Shown: one piece after another, positions 9,315 through 17,710 of the stretch
Position numbering within the stretch: the first letter of the stretch is position 1
How the letters are laid out: each line of letters begins with the position of its first letter
Assembly: GCF_001551835.1 (NCBI RefSeq)
Contig: NZ_LODL01000002.1
Coordinates: 111,588-175,587 of the forward strand
Reading direction: 5' to 3'
DNA length: 64,000 nucleotides
Source: Dechloromonas denitrificans
Lineage (GTDB): Bacteria > Pseudomonadota > Gammaproteobacteria > Burkholderiales > Rhodocyclaceae
Notes under the pieces: generated by a model
Database searches by the model: none
What the model saw: only the letters and a program-made list of their open reading frames with translations
Told to the model about the DNA's origin: nothing
Position numbers and translations under genes: made by a program

Positions 9315-11353
9315 GCCCTGCCCTCCCTGTCGCTGCTGCAGCGGATTCCCTGCAGAAAGCTGGTAGCCTGTGGATCGGGTTTGGTGAACAGGCTGACGAC
9401 GACAATCGTCAAGAATCCTGCCAGCACGCCAAAGAGCCCGGCCGATGTCGAGTGGACATGGAACCACGGCACCATGTTGAAGCCGCTGATGCCCAGCCAG
9501 GGGATGCTGTCGAACTCGACACGCAGGATGTAATAGATGGAAAGCAGCGAGCCGACCAGCATGCCTGAGAGGGCGCCGGCCCGCGTTGCACGGTTCCAGA
9601 AAATACCGAGGACCAGTGCCGGAAAGAAGGCAGAACCGGCAATCGAGAAGGCCCAGGCCACCATCGAGAGGATGGTGCCCGGCTTTTGTGCGGCAACCGT
9701 GGCGGCCAGTACGGCAACCACCAAGAGCAGCGACTTGGAGATGACGAGGCGTAACTGGGTCGAGGCATCGGGGCGGACGATGCGGTAATAGACGTCGTGC
9801 GACAGCGCCGTGGTAATGGTCAGCAACAGGCCATCGGCCGTCGACAATGCGGCGGCCAGCCCGCCTGCCGCCACCAATCCGGACACCACGTAGGGCATGC
9901 CGGCGATTTCCGGGGTGGCAAGGACGATCACGTCGGGATTCATCGACAGCTCGGCAATTTGCAGGATGCCATCGCCGTTGATGTCCTCGATACTGACCAG
10001 GCCGACCTTGGCCCACGCCGCAACCCAGCCGGGCAACTTGGCGATGGGAATTTCAACGAGGTGCGACAGCACCTCGTACTTGGCAAAGACGGCATAGGCC
10101 GGTGCCGTGATGTAGAGCAGCAGGATGAAGAGCAGCGACCAGAAGACTGAGTCGCGGGCCTGACTGACCGTCGGCGTGGTGTAGTAGCGGGTCAGCACAT
10201 GCGGCAAGGCGGCGGTACCGACCGTTAGACAGAAAATGAGGGCAAGGAAATTGATGCGCTGTATCAGTTGCTGCTCGGCATCATCGCCGGGAAAGGCTTC
10301 GGCGTGATGAATGGGCGGCTTGCTGCGGTCGACCGCCGAAAACATCGCACTTTCCCAGCGCGCCTTGGCCTGTTCCGGATCATGCGGCATATCGCGACGC
10401 TGCTTTTCAAGCGCGACGATGTCTTTCATCTGCGTATCGCTGTTCTTCATTTCATTGATGCGCTGCGACAGTTGTTCGCGTTCGTGGCTCAGCGAATGCG
10501 GCAACTGCATGATTTTCTGGGCGTAGAGATCAGCCCGTTCCCGGTAAAGCTTGCGCACCTCGATTTCGGCCGGCGTATCGAACAGGCGCTCTTCGAGTCG
10601 CCCGACTTCCTGCAGCACCTTGCCGTAAACCAGTTGCGGCACCGGGTTGCCGGTGACGTTGTAGGAGAGGATGGCGACCGGCGTAATGTAGGCGATGATC
10701 AGGATCACGTATTGCGCGACCTGCGTCCAGGTTACGGCTCGCATGCCGCCGAGGAAGGAGCAGACGAGGATGCCGGCCAGGCCGACGAAGACGCCGATCT
10801 CGAATTGCAGGCTAACGAAGCGGCTGGTGATGACACCAACACCGTAGATCTGGGCGACGACATAAACGAAGGAAGCGAGAATCGCCGCCGCCACGGCGAC
10901 CAGTCGGATGGCGTTGCCGCCGTAGCGGGCGCCAAGAAAGTCCGGGATGGTGTATTCGCCGAAGCGGCGCAGATAAGGCGCCAGCAGCAAGGCGACCAGC
11001 ACGAAGCCGCCGGTCCAGCCGATCACGTAGGCCAATCCCTGATGGCCGGAGAGGTAGAGCGTGCCCGCCAGACCGATGAAGGAGGCGGCGCTCATCCAGT
11101 CGGCGCCGGTCGCCATGCCGTTGAAGAAGGCGGGAACGCTGCGGCCGGCAACGTAGTACTCGGAGACATCCGAGGTCCGGCTCATGATGCCGATCACCGC
11201 GTACATCGAGATGGTGAAGAAGAGGAAGGCGTAACCGATCCAGCGTGGCGGCATGCCGTGCTGCTCGAGCACGGCAAGCGCCCCGATAAACAGCAGGAAA
11301 CTAGCTGTGTAGTAGAGGTAGTAACGTTGCAGTTTGGTCAGGGAACCGAACAT
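9311..11353 (-). CDS. actP: sodium:solute symporter, acetate permease-like (VC_2705 subfamily)
   Basis: This 680-residue transporter of the SSS family most likely carries acetate or another short carboxylate with a cation. It has about 13 membrane segments. Typical elements include YYVAGRSVPAFFNGMATGADWMSAASFIGLAGTLYLSG near residues 70-105, and the AAALSTADGLLLTITTALSHDVYYR segment near two thirds of the length. Unlike short ActP proteins it carries a hydrophilic insert of about 110 residues (EVGRLEERLFDTPAEIEVRK... to DRSKPP) between two helices, a mark of this DUF4212-linked subfamily. It is followed by its small subunit with overlapping codons. The acsA and CrbS-like genes nearby support acetate as substrate; this is inference. 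Confidence 0.88.
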   Translation of the reverse strand: MFGSLTKLQRYYLYYTASFLLFIGALAVLEQHGMPPRWIGYAFLFFTISMYAVIGIMSRTSDVSEYYVAGRSVPAFFNGMATGADWMSAASFIGLAGTLYLSGHQGLAYVIGWTGGFVLVALLLAPYLRRFGEYTIPDFLGARYGGNAIRLVAVAAAILASFVYVVAQIYGVGVITSRFVSLQFEIGVFVGLAGILVCSFLGGMRAVTWTQVAQYVILIIAYITPVAILSYNVTGNPVPQLVYGKVLQEVGRLEERLFDTPAEIEVRKLYRERADLYAQKIMQLPHSLSHEREQLSQRINEMKNSDTQMKDIVALEKQRRDMPHDPEQAKARWESAMFSAVDRSKPPIHHAEAFPGDDAEQQLIQRINFLALIFCLTVGTAALPHVLTRYYTTPTVSQARDSVFWSLLFILLLYITAPAYAVFAKYEVLSHLVEIPIAKLPGWVAAWAKVGLVSIEDINGDGILQIAELSMNPDVIVLATPEIAGMPYVVSGLVAAGGLAAALSTADGLLLTITTALSHDVYYRIVRPDASTQLRLVISKSLLLVVAVLAATVAAQKPGTILSMVAWAFSIAGSAFFPALVLGIFWNRATRAGALSGMLVGSLLSIYYILRVEFDSIPWLGISGFNMVPWFHVHSTSAGLFGVLAGFLTIVVVSLFTKPDPQATSFLQGIRCSSDREGRA
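10324..10333 (+). repeat. uptake-sequence-like core TGCGGTCGAC
   Basis: Preceded by GC; followed after 4 bases by GAAAACATC and then CACTTTCCC. Lies inside the symporter gene, on the opposite strand. Confidence 0.6.
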
Positions 11354-11362
11354 GCGGCGTGC

Positions 11363-12037
11363 TCAGTGCGTCCGGCGCAGGAAACTGCTGGCCCGCGATT
11401 CATCGATCAGCCGGGCGGCGGTCGTGATGTCCTTGTCGGTCACCCGGACCAGCAGCATCTGGAACAGGCGGGCCAGCATCAGTGTGTTGGCCATCGCATC
11501 GCGCCGGGCCCCGCCGGCCTCCAGCCCGAACAGTTCGAGCCATTGATCGAGCGGTAGCAGGGTGTGCGACTTCTCCTCGAACATCACCGGCAACAGCCAG
11601 GCCAGATCGACCCATTGCGGCTCGAAATTGATCCCCAGCCGTTCCTTGTACAGGCGCTGCAGGAAGCCGCCGACATAGGGCACATGGTAAGTGACCAGCG
11701 GTGCCTTGGCGGCGAATTGCAAAAAGGCCATTAATTGACGGTCGACCGTAGCACTATCACCATCGAAGCTGGCGAAGTCGAGATAGAAGGCGTCTTCCGG
11801 CTGCACCATGCCCCCCTGGCTAACCGCGGTGGCGGCGATGCCGAGCAGCTCGTCGCTGTCCGGATTGAGGCCGGTGCTGACAATGTCGATGACCAGGTAA
11901 CGGACATGAAAATGCGCGTCGTCGAGCTCCGGCGCCGGCAAGTTCCGCCAGGCCTCGATGGCGGCCCGCACATCGTCCGGCAGGTGTTCGGGCGAGCCGG
12001 CCTTGAAGAGAAGCTTCTTGAGGCTGAACATGCTCAA
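11363..12037 (-). CDS. DnaQ-fold exonuclease-like protein, active site degenerate
   Basis: This 224-residue protein has the RNase H-like fold of DEDDh 3'-5' exonucleases, as in the family member that accompanies DUF294 proteins. The usual DTETTG motif reads DIVSTG, the second motif (HNAxFD) reads YHVPYVGGFL, and the third (HNALEDA) reads GARRDAM, so only the last Asp is plainly kept. Nuclease activity is therefore unlikely and a binding or regulatory role more plausible. It overlaps the stop of the upstream DUF294 gene by 4 bases (ATGA) and is followed 9 bases later by the symporter, which ties it to the acetate operon. Confidence 0.82.
   Translation of the reverse strand: MSMFSLKKLLFKAGSPEHLPDDVRAAIEAWRNLPAPELDDAHFHVRYLVIDIVSTGLNPDSDELLGIAATAVSQGGMVQPEDAFYLDFASFDGDSATVDRQLMAFLQFAAKAPLVTYHVPYVGGFLQRLYKERLGINFEPQWVDLAWLLPVMFEEKSHTLLPLDQWLELFGLEAGGARRDAMANTLMLARLFQMLLVRVTDKDITTAARLIDESRASSFLRRTH
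11741..11750 (-). repeat. variant uptake-like element (TACGGTCGAC)
   Basis: One core mismatch. On the minus strand it is followed by AATTAATGG and CCTTTTTGC. Inside the exonuclease-like gene. Confidence 0.45.
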
Positions 12038-13995
12038 TTCACCTGGTAATCGAGTTTGAGGCGGGTCTGGAGCTTGCGCGCCTGGCGGAAGGATTCCTTC
12101 AGGATGCGGCGATCCAGCTCGTTCAGCGTATCCGGGTTGATCAGGTTGTCGCCCTGCGTGCCCGGCTCGCCTTCCAGATACTGGTGCTGCAGGCGCAGCA
12201 ACTGGATGAAGTCGAGGCCTTCGAGGATGGCATTGATTTCCTCGTCGCGAATCGACAGCCGCTTGGAGGCCAGACGCAGGCGCTGCACCGAGTTGGTGTT
12301 ATGGACGCCGGTGGCCAGCGCGTAGATGCGCGCGACATCGACAAAGATACGCGAGCCGTATTTCTTGAGGTCGATCTTGCCCGGCTGGTCCGGCTCGAGA
12401 TCGGTCAGGAAATCGCGGATCTTGCCGAGCGGCGGTTCGACATCGAGCGCATTGTGCGCCATGGCGCGCAGGAACATCGGGTTGGACGAAGTCTGGGCCA
12501 GCAGGTGGCGGCGCATCGACTCGGCCAGTTCGATCTTGCCGAACAGCGGCCGGAAGTCGAAGAAGATGGTCGCATTGAGCAGCGCTTCCGGCTGCGGCAC
12601 GCGGATCCAGTTGCTGAACTGATCGCGCCACTCGTCCAGAGTCAGGCACCACTGCGGGTTGCTGGCCATGATGTTGCCCTTGCACAGCGGGAAGCCGCAA
12701 CGGTCGAGATCCTTGTTGACGTCCAGGGCATAGGCCAGAAAACGCTGGCGCAGCGCGTCGACCGCGTCCGTGTCGGGGCAGGCGAAAACGATGCCGTTAT
12801 CCTGGTCGGTACTGAAGGTCTGCTCGTCGCGGCCCTCCGAACCGAAAGCCAGCCAGGCCCAGTCGATGCCCTCGAAATTGTGCTTGTCGAGATTGAGCTG
12901 GATGACGCGGCGGGTCAGCGCATCGTTCAAGGCCGAAATGAACTGGGTCAGTTGCTCGGCACCGACGCCTTGGGCCAGCATGTTGAAGGCCAGTTGCCGG
13001 ACATCGGCCGCCGCGTGCTGCAGCGCCTCGACGTTGTGCGCCCCTTCGATGGACTGGCGTATCTGGCGCAGGCCGACTCGTTGCAGCGCAAACAGGTCGC
13101 GCTCGGAAACGACGCCGGTCAGCTTGCCCTCGGCATCGGTCACCAGCACGTGGCGAATACCGTGGGTGGCCATGGCCAGCATGGCGTCGTAGGCCGTGGC
13201 ATGTTCTTCCAGCTTGAACGGGTTGGCCGACATCGCCTGGCTGATCGGCACGTCGTGCGGCAGATCGGCCAGCACGACCCGGTCGAGCAGGTCGGATCGG
13301 GTAAAAACGCCGACCGGCTGGCGGTCTTCGCCGGCGATGACGAGCGAGCCGACCCCGGCCTGCGACATTTTTTCCAGCGCCGCCCGCAGCGGCGTCTCGG
13401 GCGCCACCGACACCGGCGAGCGCGAGCCGATGCCGGCCAGCGGCGAATTCAGCGTCTGCTGTTCGCTGGCCCGCTGGGCGAACTGCAATTGCAACTGGCG
13501 CCTCGACTGGTCGAGCAGGCTGGCGATGTATTGCGTGCAAAACAGGTTGAATTCCGGACTGCTCGCCATCAGGCGCAGGAAATCCTCGGCCGGCAACTGG
13601 TAGCAGAAGGTGTCTTCGACCGCCGTGTAGGTATTGGTCGATGGCCGGCCGGCGGTCACCGCACCGATTGGAAAGCTCTCCCCGGCTCCGAGGCTGAGGA
13701 TGGAATATTCGGTCACCGTCACCTCGCCGGCCTGGCGCGCCTGCACCTTGCCGGATTCGATCAGGTAGAAGAAGCGGACGTTGCCGGCAGCCGGCCCGAC
13801 AATTTCGCTGCCGGCCGGGTGAAAGGCCAGTTGCGCCTTGTCGGCAAAAACCTGCAGCGCCTCGGCACCCATCTTGTCGAAGGGCGCGTGATTCTTTAAA
13901 AAGGCCAGGGTATTGCCGGCGACGCGACGGCGCCCTTCCTGGCGCAGCGAGGTTTCCAGCGGATTCATGGTCGCTTGTTCTGTTTGTGTATTCAC
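12034..13995 (-). CDS. cNMP-binding + CBS pair + DUF294 nucleotidyltransferase
   Basis: This 653-residue regulatory protein has, in order, a cyclic-nucleotide-binding-like domain (residues about 35-150), two CBS domains (about 185-310), a DUF294 nucleotidyltransferase domain with the metal motif GSEGRDEQTFSTDQDNG, and the C-terminal DUF294 partner domain. The fold is that of GlnD-type nucleotidyltransferases, so it probably modifies a protein in response to adenine nucleotides or a cyclic nucleotide; the target is unknown. The start is a GTG with GAGG about 6 bases upstream; an ATG 9 codons later is possible. It is coupled to the exonuclease-like gene. In Vibrio the same set flanks the VC_2705 symporter, which points to control of acetate uptake. 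Confidence 0.9.
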   Translation of the reverse strand: MNTQTEQATMNPLETSLRQEGRRRVAGNTLAFLKNHAPFDKMGAEALQVFADKAQLAFHPAGSEIVGPAAGNVRFFYLIESGKVQARQAGEVTVTEYSILSLGAGESFPIGAVTAGRPSTNTYTAVEDTFCYQLPAEDFLRLMASSPEFNLFCTQYIASLLDQSRRQLQLQFAQRASEQQTLNSPLAGIGSRSPVSVAPETPLRAALEKMSQAGVGSLVIAGEDRQPVGVFTRSDLLDRVVLADLPHDVPISQAMSANPFKLEEHATAYDAMLAMATHGIRHVLVTDAEGKLTGVVSERDLFALQRVGLRQIRQSIEGAHNVEALQHAAADVRQLAFNMLAQGVGAEQLTQFISALNDALTRRVIQLNLDKHNFEGIDWAWLAFGSEGRDEQTFSTDQDNGIVFACPDTDAVDALRQRFLAYALDVNKDLDRCGFPLCKGNIMASNPQWCLTLDEWRDQFSNWIRVPQPEALLNATIFFDFRPLFGKIELAESMRRHLLAQTSSNPMFLRAMAHNALDVEPPLGKIRDFLTDLEPDQPGKIDLKKYGSRIFVDVARIYALATGVHNTNSVQRLRLASKRLSIRDEEINAILEGLDFIQLLRLQHQYLEGEPGTQGDNLINPDTLNELDRRILKESFRQARKLQTRLKLDYQVN

Positions 13996-14010
13996 GACAA
14001 CCTCTTCTTC

Positions 14011-15072
14011 TCAGAGTGCATAGTTTAGCTTGAGGCGCAATTGCAGTCGCCGTGCCTGTTTCAGCGACTCGCGCAGGATCGCCCGATCGACCTCGTTCAA
14101 CTCGGCCGGCTTCAGGGCGTAACCGGCGGCCTTGCCCGCCGTGGCGTCAGCCATCTGTTGCTGCAGGCGCAGGCGCAAAATGTGCGAAAAAGCACCGTCG
14201 ACCGCGGCAATCTCGTCAGCCTGCAAGCCGGCGGCGGCGCCGGCCTGGTGCAGGCGCTGGCTCGAATTGACGGCCGGCACGCCGGCCGCCAGCGCGAAAA
14301 TACGCGCCGCATCGACAAAGATCCGGCTGCCGAATTTTTTCAGATCCAGCTGCCCTTCCGCATCGAGCGCCACCTCGCCGCGAAAGTTGAGCGGCGCCTC
14401 GGCCTGCACGGCGTTGGCCGCCATCAGGTGCAGGAAGGACGGGGTATCGACGGTCAGCGAGAGGAGCAGTTTGCGTAGCGCATCGCCCAGTTCGAGCGCG
14501 CCGCACAACGGCCGGAAATCAAAAAAGATGCTGGCGTTGAGCAAGGCGGCCGGTTCCGGGCGGCGCACCCACTCGATGAACTGCTCCCGCCATTCGTCGA
14601 GCGACAGGCACCAGGCCGGATTGCCGGCCATGATCTGGCCAGTGCACAAGGCAAAGCCGCATTCGGCAAGCTGCCGATTGACGTCCTCGGCAAAGGGCAA
14701 AAACAGCGCGCGCAACGCCGCCGCCTCCTGGTTGTCGGCAGCGTTGAAGACCAGGCCGTTATCCTGGTCGGTGACGAAGGTCTGCTCCTGCCGCCCTTCC
14801 GAACCGAGCGCCAGCCAGCACCAGGCAACCGGCGGCAAGCGATGGCGCCGGGCAAGCAGGCGAACGACTGCTGCGGTCAACCGGTCATTGAGGCAGGAAA
14901 CCAGCCGGCTGACCAGCGGCCCGCTCGCGCCACCGGCCGCCAGTATCCGGCACAGTTCGCCGATGCGCCCGGCCAGCACCGGTGCCTCGGCCGGCTCAGC
15001 CAAGTTCTGCAACTGCGCTTCGAGGCTGGTCAGTTGCTGGCAGGGCAGCCAGGTTTCGATGGTGGAACGCAC
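14011..15072 (-). CDS. DUF294 nucleotidyltransferase, short paralogue
   Basis: This 353-residue protein matches the C-terminal half of the neighbouring 653-residue protein: the metal motif is GSEGRQEQTFVTDQDNG, followed by EWREQFIEWVRRPEPAALLNASIFFDFRPLCG and the DLKKFGSRIFVDAARIFALAAGV segment that is nearly identical in both. The cNMP-binding and CBS domains are absent, so it would not sense the same ligands. The start is a GTG at 15072, one base after the stop of the pseudokinase-exonuclease gene, so the genes are coupled. The pair looks like a tandem duplication with domain loss, and the two may form a heteromer. Confidence 0.85.
   Translation of the reverse strand: MRSTIETWLPCQQLTSLEAQLQNLAEPAEAPVLAGRIGELCRILAAGGASGPLVSRLVSCLNDRLTAAVVRLLARRHRLPPVAWCWLALGSEGRQEQTFVTDQDNGLVFNAADNQEAAALRALFLPFAEDVNRQLAECGFALCTGQIMAGNPAWCLSLDEWREQFIEWVRRPEPAALLNASIFFDFRPLCGALELGDALRKLLLSLTVDTPSFLHLMAANAVQAEAPLNFRGEVALDAEGQLDLKKFGSRIFVDAARIFALAAGVPAVNSSQRLHQAGAAAGLQADEIAAVDGAFSHILRLRLQQQMADATAGKAAGYALKPAELNEVDRAILRESLKQARRLQLRLKLNYAL
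14197..14206 (-). repeat. variant uptake-like element (CGCGGTCGAC)
   Basis: One core mismatch. On the minus strand it is followed by CTTTTTCG and CACATTTTGCG. Inside the short DUF294 gene. Confidence 0.45.
14872..14881 (+). repeat. uptake-sequence-like core TGCGGTCAAC
   Basis: Preceded by GC; the following tracts are weak (CATTG, GGAAACC). Lies inside the short DUF294 gene. Confidence 0.5.
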
Positions 15073-15073
15073 C

Positions 15074-17236
15074 TCAGTACTTGATCCGGGCGTAATAGGT
15101 TTTTTCCGAGGCTTCGAGCGCCTGACGGACGGTGACGATGCCCTGATCGGCCAGCAAAGGCACCAGCTTCAGGAAAACGGCGGCGGTCGCCAGTGCGTCT
15201 TCCAGCGCGTTGTGCCGCTTGTCGATCTGGATGCCGAGCCGTTCCAGAATGACGTCGAGCTTGTGCGACTCCTGGTTCGGGTGCACCACCGCCGAGAGCA
15301 GCAAGGTATCGAGCACCGGCTGGGTGAAGCGGATGCCGGTGCGCTCCTCCTTCAACTGCAGGAAACGCATGTCGAAGGCTGCGTTGTGGGCAATCAGCAC
15401 GGTGTCTTCGCAAAACTCGTGAAAGGCCGGCAGCACGATGTCGATATTGGGCTGGCCGCGCACCATGTCTTCGGTGATGCCATGGATCGGGATGCCCTCC
15501 GGGCGCAGCGGCCGCTCGGGGTCGACGATCTGGTTGAAAACTTCCTGACGCAGCAGGCGGTTATTGACGATGCGCGTCGCGCCGATCTGGATGATTTCGT
15601 CGCCGTTCGATGGCTCCAGACCGGTCGTTTCAGTATCGAACACGGTGTAGGTCAGTTCGCTCAGCTTGGTGTCGAGGTCGATCGACTTGTCGGCAAAATT
15701 GAAGAGGTCGAAATCGTAGTATTCCGGCCGCCCGCTGCCGCGCTTGCGCTCCTCGTCCTCGTTGGCGATCTCCGGCGTGGCAACCGGCAGCACGAAGCGG
15801 AAGAAGGCCCGGTGCGCCGCCTTTTCGCGCTGATACCAGATTTCGCCGCCATGCCGGTCGATGACGTCGCGCAGCGTCAGCGGCGAGTTCTCGCCGGCCA
15901 CGTGCATCGTCTCCATTTCCCAAGTGTAGAAGGTTTCCGACGACATCGCGGCGCCGGCCCAGATCAGATCGAGGTAGGCCAGCTTGCCTTCGGAAGTCAG
16001 ACGGAAACGCAGTTCGCGCGGCTCGTAATGATCCTGCAGCTTGGCCGCCAGGCTGAGCAGCGCGAAAACCAGGGAAAAACTGTCGGCCTTGATCCACAGC
16101 GCGTCGTCCAGTTCTTCGGTCTTCGTCGCCAGCTTGAGCTTTTCGTCGATCCGACGCTGGGCGGCGGCGATGATGTCGATGCCGAGGACATCCTCGAGCG
16201 GCCAACGCGTCTTCATCGAATCGGAAAACTCGACCATGGTCTGGTCGAGACGCTGGCTCATCCGGGCCACCTCGTCGTCGATCACCTTGACGAAGCGCTC
16301 ACGCAGGTCCAGTTCCATGTCCGGGTAATCGATCAGGTTGGTCACCGCGGCGCGGATGCTACCCAGTGCCGAACGGCTGCCCTCGGTCAGCGAATGCAGG
16401 GCCTGATCGCGACGGGCTTCCTGCTCGATGCTGCGCGTGATGTTTTCGACCGTCAGCACGTAGCCGCTCATCGCCGCTTCGCCCTCACCGGCAGCGGCTG
16501 ACAACACCGGCACCATCTGGGCACGCAGCAACTGGCCGCCACGCGTCGTCGTGATGAAGTTGGAGAGCGCCGTCTTGCCGGCTGCCAGGCGCTGGTGAAT
16601 GACTTCCTGGGCGTGTTGGACCTGGTTCTTTTCGAGAATCGAGAAAATCGACCGACCGAGGCCGATCAACGCTCCGCCCGACACCGAGGTCGGGCCCTGG
16701 GCCAGGGCCTTGAACTGCAGCCGGGCGCGGTTGTTGTAGAGCAGGATGCGGCCATCGAGGTTGCAGACGACGACGGCCTGGGCCAGTTCCGACATCAGCG
16801 CCGCCAGCCGGTTTTTCTCCTCCTCGACCGACGCCTTGGCCCGGGCAATCTGTGCATCGACGTCGTCCATCAAGGCATCGCGCTGCTGCGCCAGATCGTT
16901 GGCGGCGCGCGCCAGTTGCTGCACTTCGGGCGGCCCTTCCAGAGTCACCCGGAAATCGCGGTTGGCGCCCAGCATCAGGCGGAGCGTTTCGGCCATCCGC
17001 AACAACCCTTCGACATACTGCTTGAACAGCTTGTGCAGCACGATGACGCCGACCACGAAGCCGAACAGCGTCATCATCGTGCCGACCGGCAGGCGCGACA
17101 GCAGCAACTCCATCAGCATGTTGCGCTCGGCCTCCTTCATGTCCAGCCAAACGAGCAGCGAGGTGACGACGAACGGCCCGGTCATCAGCAGACCGAGAAC
17201 GCCTACGGCAAAGATGAAACGATGTTTAGCCTTCAT
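15074..17236 (-). CDS. membrane histidine-kinase-like protein fused to DnaQ exonuclease
   Basis: This 720-residue protein joins a sensor to an exonuclease. The N-terminus has two membrane helices (about 8-30 and 50-70) with a very short outer loop, then a HAMP-like and coiled region, a PAS domain (about 140-235) and kinase-like helices. The phospho-acceptor region reads EGSRSALGSIRA (about 285-296) instead of SHELRTPLxxIRA, so the His is missing; the ATP-lid region has LLSLAAK in place of the Asn box. The C-terminal domain (about 530-715) is an intact DEDDh exonuclease with FDTETTG (Asp534), HNAAFD and HNALEDA. It lies in the acetate operon between the receiver gene and the DUF294 genes. The substrate is unknown; a nucleotide or RNA signal is possible. 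Confidence 0.88.
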   Translation of the reverse strand: MKAKHRFIFAVGVLGLLMTGPFVVTSLLVWLDMKEAERNMLMELLLSRLPVGTMMTLFGFVVGVIVLHKLFKQYVEGLLRMAETLRLMLGANRDFRVTLEGPPEVQQLARAANDLAQQRDALMDDVDAQIARAKASVEEEKNRLAALMSELAQAVVVCNLDGRILLYNNRARLQFKALAQGPTSVSGGALIGLGRSIFSILEKNQVQHAQEVIHQRLAAGKTALSNFITTTRGGQLLRAQMVPVLSAAAGEGEAAMSGYVLTVENITRSIEQEARRDQALHSLTEGSRSALGSIRAAVTNLIDYPDMELDLRERFVKVIDDEVARMSQRLDQTMVEFSDSMKTRWPLEDVLGIDIIAAAQRRIDEKLKLATKTEELDDALWIKADSFSLVFALLSLAAKLQDHYEPRELRFRLTSEGKLAYLDLIWAGAAMSSETFYTWEMETMHVAGENSPLTLRDVIDRHGGEIWYQREKAAHRAFFRFVLPVATPEIANEDEERKRGSGRPEYYDFDLFNFADKSIDLDTKLSELTYTVFDTETTGLEPSNGDEIIQIGATRIVNNRLLRQEVFNQIVDPERPLRPEGIPIHGITEDMVRGQPNIDIVLPAFHEFCEDTVLIAHNAAFDMRFLQLKEERTGIRFTQPVLDTLLLSAVVHPNQESHKLDVILERLGIQIDKRHNALEDALATAAVFLKLVPLLADQGIVTVRQALEASEKTYYARIKY

Positions 17237-17272
17237 GGCAGTGATCCCGATGATTTTTGGCCTGGCGAGGCC

Positions 17273-17282
17273 GTCGACCGCA
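17273..17282 (-). repeat. uptake-sequence-like core TGCGGTCGAC (intergenic)
   Basis: On the minus strand it is preceded by GC and followed about 14 bases later by GGCCAAAAATCATC. It lies in the short gap between the receiver gene and the pseudokinase-exonuclease gene. Confidence 0.6.
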
Positions 17283-17321
17283 GCACTCGGAGGCCGGGCC
17301 TCCGGGCGGCGCCATTCCGGC

Positions 17322-17693
17322 TCAGGCCACCCCGAGCATGCCTTTCACCTTGGCCACCAGGTCCTTGGTCGAAAACGGCTTGGTGACATAGGCATCGGCC
17401 CCGATGGCCAGCCCCTTGGCAACTTCGGTATCGCGCCCCTTGGCAGTCAGCATGACGATCAGCAGGCCTGCCCGGGCCGGGTCGGCACGCAGCGCTTCGC
17501 AGACTTCGTAGCCGGATTTTTTCGGCATCATCACGTCGAGCAGGACCAGGTCGGGCGCGAAGCTGGCAACCTTGGCCAGCGCTTCGTCGCCATCGCCGGC
17601 GACGGCGATCTCGAAGCCTTCCTTCTTCATCAGGAATTCGAGCGAAATGATGATGTTGGGTTCGTCATCGACGATAAGGATTTTTTTGCTCAT
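17322..17693 (-). CDS. single-domain (CheY-like) response regulator
   Basis: This 123-residue receiver has the acidic pair in ILIVDDEPN, the phospho-acceptor Asp in DLVLLDVMMPKKSGYE, the conserved Thr in VMLTAKG and the Lys in YVTKPFS. There is no output domain. I chose the ATG at 17693, which begins MSKKILIVDDE; the upstream in-frame extension reads through the end of the kinase gene leader. It lies 17 bases after the CrbS-type kinase gene, so it is the likely phosphotransfer partner. In Vibrio and Pseudomonas the partner CrbR is a LuxR-type DNA-binding regulator; here the adjacent partner has only a receiver and must act through another protein. Confidence 0.92.
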   Translation of the reverse strand: MSKKILIVDDEPNIIISLEFLMKKEGFEIAVAGDGDEALAKVASFAPDLVLLDVMMPKKSGYEVCEALRADPARAGLLIVMLTAKGRDTEVAKGLAIGADAYVTKPFSTKDLVAKVKGMLGVA

Positions 17694-17710
17694 GTCTTTT
17701 GTCTCCCTTG

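Noticed and set aside
14132..16501. 789-codon open frame opposite the DUF294 and pseudokinase genes
   Set aside because: Antisense to conserved genes on the minus strand, no start context and no recognisable domain.
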